Shown here piece by piece: positions 6,883 to 11,362 of a DNA stretch of 11,362 bases. Position 1 is the stretch's first letter. Each line of letters starts with the position of its first letter. Made by a program: the position numbers and the translations under genes. The stretch is from Bacteroidales bacterium (GTDB lineage Bacteria; Bacteroidota; Bacteroidia; Bacteroidales; Paludibacteraceae), in assembly GCA_900769035.1 (NCBI GenBank), contig CAAGFD010000247.1, positions 1 to 11,362 of the forward strand. Direction: 5' to 3'. The notes below the pieces were generated by a model that ran no database searches, was not told the origin of the DNA, and saw only the letters and a program-made list of their open reading frames with translations.

Positions 6883-7359
6883 TTAAACAATTAATTGATA
6901 GACATATATACAAAGAAACGAACAGCACAGCATTACTTTGATACCGGTACCTAAAATTGTACCACAAAAAGTAACAACTCCTATTTTTAGAGAATTAAAG
7001 ATGTCACTACCATTCAACAATTCCCCTATTATTGCACCTAACAACGTACCTAATATTACACCTATAGGTGTAAATAAGAGACCTATAACCATACCGATAA
7101 TACTACCACGAACTGCGCTTTTAGAACCGCCTATTTTTTTTGTAGATACAATTGGTAAAACAAAATCAAGGATAGTAACTAAAACGGTAAGTACTATACA
7201 AACAATAAGAGTGGTAATAGATAATTGTACTTTATCCGTAATATGCAATAAAATCACACCTAACAGCCCTAAAGGCGGACCGGGTATTCCAGGTATTATA
7301 GATCCAATAATAGAAAGAATAATACATATTCCTGCGGCTATAAACAAAAATATCTCCAT
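6883..7359 (-). CDS. DUF456-family integral membrane protein
   Basis: A 158-residue, very hydrophobic protein matching the DUF456 family, whose function is not established. Visible family features are the PGIPGPPLG turn at 23-31 after the first membrane segment, LDFVLPIVSTKKIGGSK at 64-80, and a glycine-rich pair of helices at about 85-115 (GSIIGMVIGLLF, then PIGVILGTLLGAIIGELL). A further segment at 124-155 crosses the membrane and contains four Cys (132, 145, 146, 150). The repeated small-residue spacing suggests tightly packed helices. The ATG lies one base after the TGA of the preceding 185-aa gene (TGA-T-ATG), so translation is probably coupled. A 46-nt gap separates it from the secreted protein downstream. 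It is predicted to be in the inner membrane. Confidence 0.82.
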   Translation of the reverse strand: MEIFLFIAAGICIILSIIGSIIPGIPGPPLGLLGVILLHITDKVQLSITTLIVCIVLTVLVTILDFVLPIVSTKKIGGSKSAVRGSIIGMVIGLLFTPIGVILGTLLGAIIGELLNGSDIFNSLKIGVVTFCGTILGTGIKVMLCCSFLCIYVYQLIV

Positions 7360-7360
7360 A

Positions 7361-7918
7361 TCAATTGATCTTAGTGTATTTATATCCTAATCGTTGTAAT
7401 TCGAACGACACTCCAAAAACGAACATCAATTCTACTGAAGCTGCAAATACATGAAAAGCCATCACACTCTGGGGCTCTATTTGTTCGTGTCGTATTTGTG
7501 ATAATACAACTTCAGTTAATGACCTTACTTTATTCTCGATACTTTGCGCCTCCGTGGAATCGATTTTTATTTTCAAAATCTCTTCTAAAATATACTCATC
7601 CATTTCATCGAATCCGCGCGGTTTAACAAGGTGTTGATATAATTGTATATCCTTGTAGTTTTCCCAATCCATATCCCAGAATTGAGCTAAAGCCATACCG
7701 ATATAAGCAGACCATGCAATAGCCGTTTTTGGATACTGTTCGATATTAGGTATTGCATCAACCATATATTCCGGAGCTATCTCTTTCCATTTCAGCAATA
7801 AGTCTTCTGTCTGTAAAATATTATCCTCTACAATATGTAAATCTTTTGCTGTTTGAAGTAACTTGTCGTATAACGATGTTCTATACTTTTGTAAGTATTC
7901 TATCTGATTCGTTTCCAT
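7361..7918 (-). CDS. unknown soluble helical protein, 185 aa
   Basis: I do not recognise the family. There is no signal peptide and no clear membrane segment, so it is probably cytoplasmic. The composition is helix-prone: an N-terminal stretch that may coil (about 1-45), then a Trp/aromatic-rich core with TAIAWSAYIGMALAQFWDMDW at 65-85, an acidic stretch at 104-135, and a hydrophobic helix at about 152-171 (AFHVFAASVELMFVFGVSF) that could pass for a weak membrane segment. No catalytic motif stands out. It starts 11 nt after the riboflavin synthase stop and ends one base before the DUF456 start, so it is embedded in an operon. Its frame is intact and its composition like its neighbours, which supports a real conserved gene. 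Confidence 0.8.
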   Translation of the reverse strand: METNQIEYLQKYRTSLYDKLLQTAKDLHIVEDNILQTEDLLLKWKEIAPEYMVDAIPNIEQYPKTAIAWSAYIGMALAQFWDMDWENYKDIQLYQHLVKPRGFDEMDEYILEEILKIKIDSTEAQSIENKVRSLTEVVLSQIRHEQIEPQSVMAFHVFAASVELMFVFGVSFELQRLGYKYTKIN

Positions 7919-7929
7919 ACGAAATATTA

Positions 7930-8529
7930 TTAAGCCGGGATGATTCTAGCTATATATTTTCCTATAATATCAAATTCTATATTAACTATAGTGCCGATTT
8001 TAATTTGACAGAAATTTGTATTATTAAAAGTATAAGGTATGATAGCTACTTCAAAAGAATTATCCGTAGGGGTACAAACAGTAAGGGAAACGCCATTTAC
8101 CGTAACAGACCCCTTATCCACAGTAATATAACCTCTTCGACGCATTTCCGCTGTAGTTTCATATTCAAAATGGAAGTAATAACTTCCGTTTGCTTCTCTA
8201 ATATCAGTACAAACCGCAGTTTGATCGACATGACCTTGAACAATATGACCATCAAGACGACCGTTCATCAACATAGATCTTTCTACATTTACTAACGACC
8301 CAATTTCTAACAATCCCAAATTAGATCTTTCCAAAGTTTCTTTGATAGCTGTAACGGTATATTCTTCACCATTAATATCAACCACAGTAAGGCATACACC
8401 ATTATGCGATACACTTTGGTCGATTTTCAAATCTTTTGTAAACGAGCATTTCAGTGTAATATGCAGGTTATCATTATCTTTACGAAGTGCTGTTACTATT
8501 GCACCCTCTTCTACTATTCCTGAAAACAT
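7930..8529 (-). CDS. ribE: riboflavin synthase, alpha chain
   Basis: This enzyme dismutates two 6,7-dimethyl-8-ribityllumazine molecules to riboflavin plus a pyrimidine that is recycled, the last step of vitamin B2 synthesis in the cytoplasm. The 199 residues form two tandem lumazine-binding repeats. The first opens with MFSGIVEE (1-8) and contains SHNGVCLTV at 41-49. The second contains GRLDGHIVQGHVD at 90-102 and KGSVTVNGVSLTV at 139-151, and a short C-terminal helix region follows. The length is normal (about 200) and the MFSG start is diagnostic, so the start is secure. The gene is named ribE in many genomes and ribC in E. coli. No other rib gene is in the window. It heads the minus-strand run; a terminator-like hairpin lies just upstream and no obvious separate promoter was found. 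Confidence 0.95.
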   Translation of the reverse strand: MFSGIVEEGAIVTALRKDNDNLHITLKCSFTKDLKIDQSVSHNGVCLTVVDINGEEYTVTAIKETLERSNLGLLEIGSLVNVERSMLMNGRLDGHIVQGHVDQTAVCTDIREANGSYYFHFEYETTAEMRRRGYITVDKGSVTVNGVSLTVCTPTDNSFEVAIIPYTFNNTNFCQIKIGTIVNIEFDIIGKYIARIIPA

Positions 8530-8540
8530 AAAAAATAAGA

Positions 8541-8585
8541 TATAAAAGGGGATGAAGTAGAATAATATATCCTACCATCATCCCC
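8541..8585 (-). terminator. hairpin after the DPP III gene, close to the ribE start
   Basis: Read on the minus strand, GGGGATGA (8585-8578) pairs with TCATCCCC (8555-8548), and an inner GTAG/CTAC stem (8575-8572 with 8560-8557) extends it. TTTTATAT follows, a weak T-tract. It lies 27 nt after the DPP III stop and its base is only 18 nt before the ribE ATG, so it could be a leaky terminator or a leader structure. Confidence 0.7.
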
Positions 8586-8612
8586 ATTAATTATTAAAAA
8601 TGTGTCTAAATA

Positions 8613-10664
8613 CTATTTTGTAAGAAAAGAATAATCTTTAGAATAACGAAGATGTTGTTCGATATATCCTTCTGTGTAATCTATTGAAAGTCCTGTAAAG
8701 TTACCATTGTCATCAAAAGAAGCGGTATAAACAGGATTTACAAAGCCTTTATATGGAGCCATATCCAATTTTGCATAACGCTCTAAAATTTGTTTATGCA
8801 TATCATAATCGATTTTAATTGCATAAGTCTCAACCATATTTTTAGCTGCTTCGAAATCTCCTGTAGATTTAATTCGTTGAATTTCCTTCAATAATTCTCC
8901 CAAACGTTGATGGATTGCTTCATAGTCATTAATAACGACAAATAATTTTCCATCGCGTTCACGTATTTCTACAGCCTTATCATCAGCAGATTTTTCGAGC
9001 ACCCATTTAGTAATTAATTGTCTATTACGCATGTGAGTTTGTTCGATATTCTTTCCTAATTCAATACGTGTAGTTTGTGTCATCAAGCCATTTTGGAAAT
9101 AAGCATAATATTGAGCTTTATAAGCTTCTTTATCAGGTAGTAATCCAAGTTCTACCATTTTATCATCAGCGATATAATACAAACCGAACAAATCGGCGCG
9201 AGCCTCTTCTATTACAGCACCATAAGCATTAAGAGCATCAGGGTCTACACCAGGAGCTAATTTACCGGATCCATGACCAAGGCATTCGTGCAAATCGGTA
9301 TGGAGGTTATCTGTGATATATTTATATTTTTTCAAAAGTTGTAATTCCGTATCGCTCCAAGTAAACTCTTCATTAAAACCGGTACCTTCTACAGAAGCGG
9401 CATAAGCTTCGCTAACATTCTCGATAGTAACAGATTTTGAGCCATGAACGGCGCGAATCCAGTTTGCATTTGGTAAGTTAATGCCGAGAGGTGTAGTTGG
9501 ATAACAATCGCCACCCATCATAGCTGCATTAATTACCTTGGCTGTTACACCTTTACATTCAGTTTTTTTGAATTGAGGGTCAATTGGGGAATGATCTTCA
9601 AACCATTGAGCATTATTAGAGATAAGTTCAGTACGTTTAGTAGCCTCAAGGTTTTTAAAATTAATCAAGGCTTCCCAACTAGCTTTATAACCAAGAGGGT
9701 CTCCATAAGTTTCGGTATATCCACAAACGTAATCAATAAGACTTTGAGTATCTTTTACCCAAAGAATAGCATATTCATCAAATTCTTTCAAATCTCCTGT
9801 ACGATAGAAAGAAATAAGTTTTTCCAAAGCAACACGTTGCTCTTCTGTTTCTGTAACGTTAAGAGCTTTTTCCAACCAATATACTATTTTTTCCATTGGT
9901 TTTGAATAAAGCCCACCTACTTTATACACTTCTTCATAAATCTGACCATCTTTTTTCACTAGTTTAGAATTCAACCCATAAGAAATTGGTTCTTCATCAC
10001 TTGGGTCTTTCATGGAGTTGTAAAAATTTTCGGCTTCAGCTTGGTTTACACCATCATAATAATTACTTGCAGAAGTTAATATTAAATCATCTCCCGCATT
10101 TTGATTTTTATGAACTGCATCTACTGTAGGATCAAAAATTACAGGTAATATTTCTGCCATAAATTCATCAACCGATTGATTTTCTTTCAAAGGAAGTTTA
10201 TCAATAGGCAATTCTCTAATTTGAGCTTCAAACCATTCTTGAGAAAATTCCGGAATAAATTTCTCACCTGAATAATGATGATGAATGCCATTTGACACCC
10301 ACACTCTTTTAAGATAAGTCAGCATGGCATTAAAATCAGGACTTTCTTTATCAGAAGAGTTTACATAGATACCCTCTAATAATTGACGAATGGCAAGATT
10401 ATGCTTTCCATTTTGATCATAAAGAATATCACGACCACAAAGAGCAGCTTCAGACAAATAATATAGAAGCTCTTGTTGCTTTAAAGAAAGATTTTCTATT
10501 CCAGCTACTCTATATCTTAATATCTGTAAATCAGCGAATTTATCCACAACATAATCAAATTCTTGCTCTGTTGGAGTAAATAACTCTGATTTTTCTGGTT
10601 GTGTTTTAGTACCACAACTTGCAATAGAAATTGCTACCATAAGGAAGACAAATAATTTTTTCAT
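8613..10664 (-). CDS. dipeptidyl peptidase III (family M49), predicted lipoprotein
   Basis: A zinc metallopeptidase of 683 residues that removes dipeptides from peptide N-termini. The M49 signature HECLGH is at 459-464 (zinc ligands His459 and His464, catalytic Glu460) and is followed by GSGKL. The second motif EEARAD at 486-491 supplies the third ligand, Glu487, 28 residues after His459, the spacing I recall for the Bacteroides thetaiotaomicron enzyme, which also has HECLGH. Length matches that bacterial group. The N-terminus is a lipoprotein signal: MKK, a hydrophobic core, lipobox IASC with Cys17. The mature protein should therefore be lipid-anchored in the envelope and act on peptides outside the cytoplasm, unlike the soluble cytosolic animal enzymes. 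The gene is monocistronic or leads into ribE. A -7-type promoter element lies about 60 nt upstream of its ATG. Confidence 0.95.
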   Translation of the reverse strand: MKKLFVFLMVAISIASCGTKTQPEKSELFTPTEQEFDYVVDKFADLQILRYRVAGIENLSLKQQELLYYLSEAALCGRDILYDQNGKHNLAIRQLLEGIYVNSSDKESPDFNAMLTYLKRVWVSNGIHHHYSGEKFIPEFSQEWFEAQIRELPIDKLPLKENQSVDEFMAEILPVIFDPTVDAVHKNQNAGDDLILTSASNYYDGVNQAEAENFYNSMKDPSDEEPISYGLNSKLVKKDGQIYEEVYKVGGLYSKPMEKIVYWLEKALNVTETEEQRVALEKLISFYRTGDLKEFDEYAILWVKDTQSLIDYVCGYTETYGDPLGYKASWEALINFKNLEATKRTELISNNAQWFEDHSPIDPQFKKTECKGVTAKVINAAMMGGDCYPTTPLGINLPNANWIRAVHGSKSVTIENVSEAYAASVEGTGFNEEFTWSDTELQLLKKYKYITDNLHTDLHECLGHGSGKLAPGVDPDALNAYGAVIEEARADLFGLYYIADDKMVELGLLPDKEAYKAQYYAYFQNGLMTQTTRIELGKNIEQTHMRNRQLITKWVLEKSADDKAVEIRERDGKLFVVINDYEAIHQRLGELLKEIQRIKSTGDFEAAKNMVETYAIKIDYDMHKQILERYAKLDMAPYKGFVNPVYTASFDDNGNFTGLSIDYTEGYIEQHLRYSKDYSFLTK

Positions 10665-10723
10665 TGAATTTTTATTTACTATATTATTAATAGATTTAAG
10701 TTAATTCATTCTTTTCCACTTTG

Positions 10724-10731
10724 CAAAGGTA
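10724..10731 (-). promoter_or_regulatory. -7 promoter element (TACCTTTG) for the DPP III gene
   Basis: The minus strand reads TACCTTTG, matching the Bacteroidetes TAnnTTTG -7 consensus. No TTG at the proper -33 distance was seen, so the call rests on one element. Transcription would start near 10717, giving a leader of roughly 50 nt. Confidence 0.5.
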
Positions 10732-10812
10732 CAAAAATTATTCTAGATACACATCACATATTTTCAATTATAAGATTATTTAATATTTCACTTAATACAC
10801 AGATAAATGGTG

Positions 10813-10843
10813 TTGTACAATCAAAGTAATAATTGTAATTTTG
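10813..10843 (+). promoter_or_regulatory. promoter for rarA (TTG, 20-nt spacer, TAATTTTG)
   Basis: TTG at 10813-10815 and TAATTTTG at 10836-10843, separated by 20 nt, match both elements of the Bacteroidetes primary-sigma promoter. Transcription would begin near 10850, about 16 nt before the rarA ATG, giving a very short leader. Confidence 0.6.
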
Positions 10844-10865
10844 TATTAAAAATAAAACGATACTA

Positions 10866-11362
10866 ATGCAACCACTAGCAGAACGATTAAGACCAACTAA
10901 ATTAGATCAATATATCGGGCAAAAACACCTTATAGGTGAAGGTGCCGTAATCAACAAAATGATTGAAAGTAAAAGACTTTCGTCTTTCATATTATGGGGA
11001 CCTCCGGGTGTTGGAAAAACGACATTGGCTAAAATCATTGCCAATCAATTAGACTTGCCTTTTTTTACGTTAAGTGCCATTTCATCGGGAGTAAAAGATG
11101 TACGAGACACTATTGAAAAAGCTCGCCAATCAAGGCTATTTATGACGTCGGGTAATCCTATATTATTTATAGACGAGATACATCGTTTTAGTAAATCTCA
11201 GCAAGATTCTCTATTAGGGGCGGTAGAAAATGGCACTATTACTTTAATTGGTGCTACAACGGAGAATCCATCTTTTGAGATTATCACACCTCTATTATCC
11301 AGATGTCAGGTATATACACTCAAATCTCTTGACAATAACGACATAGATACTCTTATTAATAG
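10866..11362 (+). CDS. rarA: RarA (MgsA) replication-associated AAA+ ATPase, 3' end missing
   Basis: The first 165 residues of RarA/MgsA, relative of eukaryotic WRNIP1/Mgs1, a clamp-loader-like AAA+ ATPase acting at stalled replication forks. The N-terminal PLAERLRPTKLDQYIGQKHL (3-22) is diagnostic of the family. Walker A GPPGVGKTT is at 45-53, Walker B ILFIDEIHRF at 99-108, the sensor-1 region LIGATTENPSFE at 127-138, and the likely arginine finger Arg146 in LLSRC. The lid, tetramerisation and C-terminal domains lie beyond the window; full family members have about 420-450 residues. The ATG at 10866 is supported by the family start and by a promoter just upstream. There is no Shine-Dalgarno site. 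The gene diverges from the DPP III gene across about 200 nt. Confidence 0.95.
   Translation, partial: MQPLAERLRPTKLDQYIGQKHLIGEGAVINKMIESKRLSSFILWGPPGVGKTTLAKIIANQLDLPFFTLSAISSGVKDVRDTIEKARQSRLFMTSGNPILFIDEIHRFSKSQQDSLLGAVENGTITLIGATTENPSFEIITPLLSRCQVYTLKSLDNNDIDTLIN

Noticed and set aside
6848..6930. Possible own promoter for the Tyr-rich gene (minus-strand TTTG about 17 nt before TAATTGTT)
   Set aside because: The -7 string deviates from TAnnTTTG and the spacing is short; the evidence is too weak to call.
7753..8295. 180-codon plus-strand open frame
   Set aside because: It lies antisense across ribE and the 185-aa gene, has no family signature, and the minus-strand gene ribE is unambiguous.
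8530..8612. FMN riboswitch ahead of ribE
   Set aside because: The gap is only 83 nt and holds one simple hairpin; the multi-helix FMN aptamer and its conserved junction are absent.

Overview
The window looks like chromosomal DNA of an AT-rich member of the Bacteroidetes, probably order Bacteroidales. Four things point there: protein families typical of that group (secreted dipeptidyl peptidase III of the HECLGH type, OMPP1/FadL-like outer-membrane protein, Tyr/Ser-rich secreted protein), near-absence of Shine-Dalgarno sites, TAnnTTTG-type -7 promoter elements, and compact gene spacing. No genus is assigned. I see no tRNA, rRNA, CRISPR array, insertion sequence, phage gene or origin. Most of the window is ordinary core genome; the unusual parts are one intergenic region and one low-complexity secreted protein.

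Layout. Positions 2-3847 (+) hold a tightly packed three-gene run: the 3' part of a MeaB-type GTPase (cobalamin-mutase chaperone), a PAP2 membrane phosphatase, and a class A penicillin-binding protein whose start overlaps the phosphatase gene by 20 nt. Positions 3848-4120 separate convergent genes and hold two terminators that are inverted, related copies of each other, arranged around a central imperfect inverted repeat. Positions 4121-8529 (-) form a five-gene run, read in the order riboflavin synthase alpha chain, unknown 185-aa protein, DUF456 membrane protein, Tyr/His/Ser-rich secreted protein, FadL-like outer-membrane protein. Positions 8613-10664 (-) encode a lipoprotein-type dipeptidyl peptidase III, followed by a hairpin just ahead of the riboflavin synthase start. 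Positions 10665-10865 are a divergent promoter region, and 10866-11362 (+) is the 5' part of rarA (mgsA), cut by the window edge.

How the genes may work together. The PAP2-PBP1A pair is plausibly about cell-wall synthesis: lipid-carrier pyrophosphate recycling next to a glycan polymerase/crosslinker. The last two genes of the minus-strand run both encode exported proteins and end at a shared terminator, suggesting an envelope module. DPP III would trim dipeptides from peptides outside the cytoplasm. I found no convincing evidence of a complete undescribed system; the best leads are the symmetric intergenic element and the Tyr-rich/His-Cys secreted protein with its exceptional Shine-Dalgarno site.
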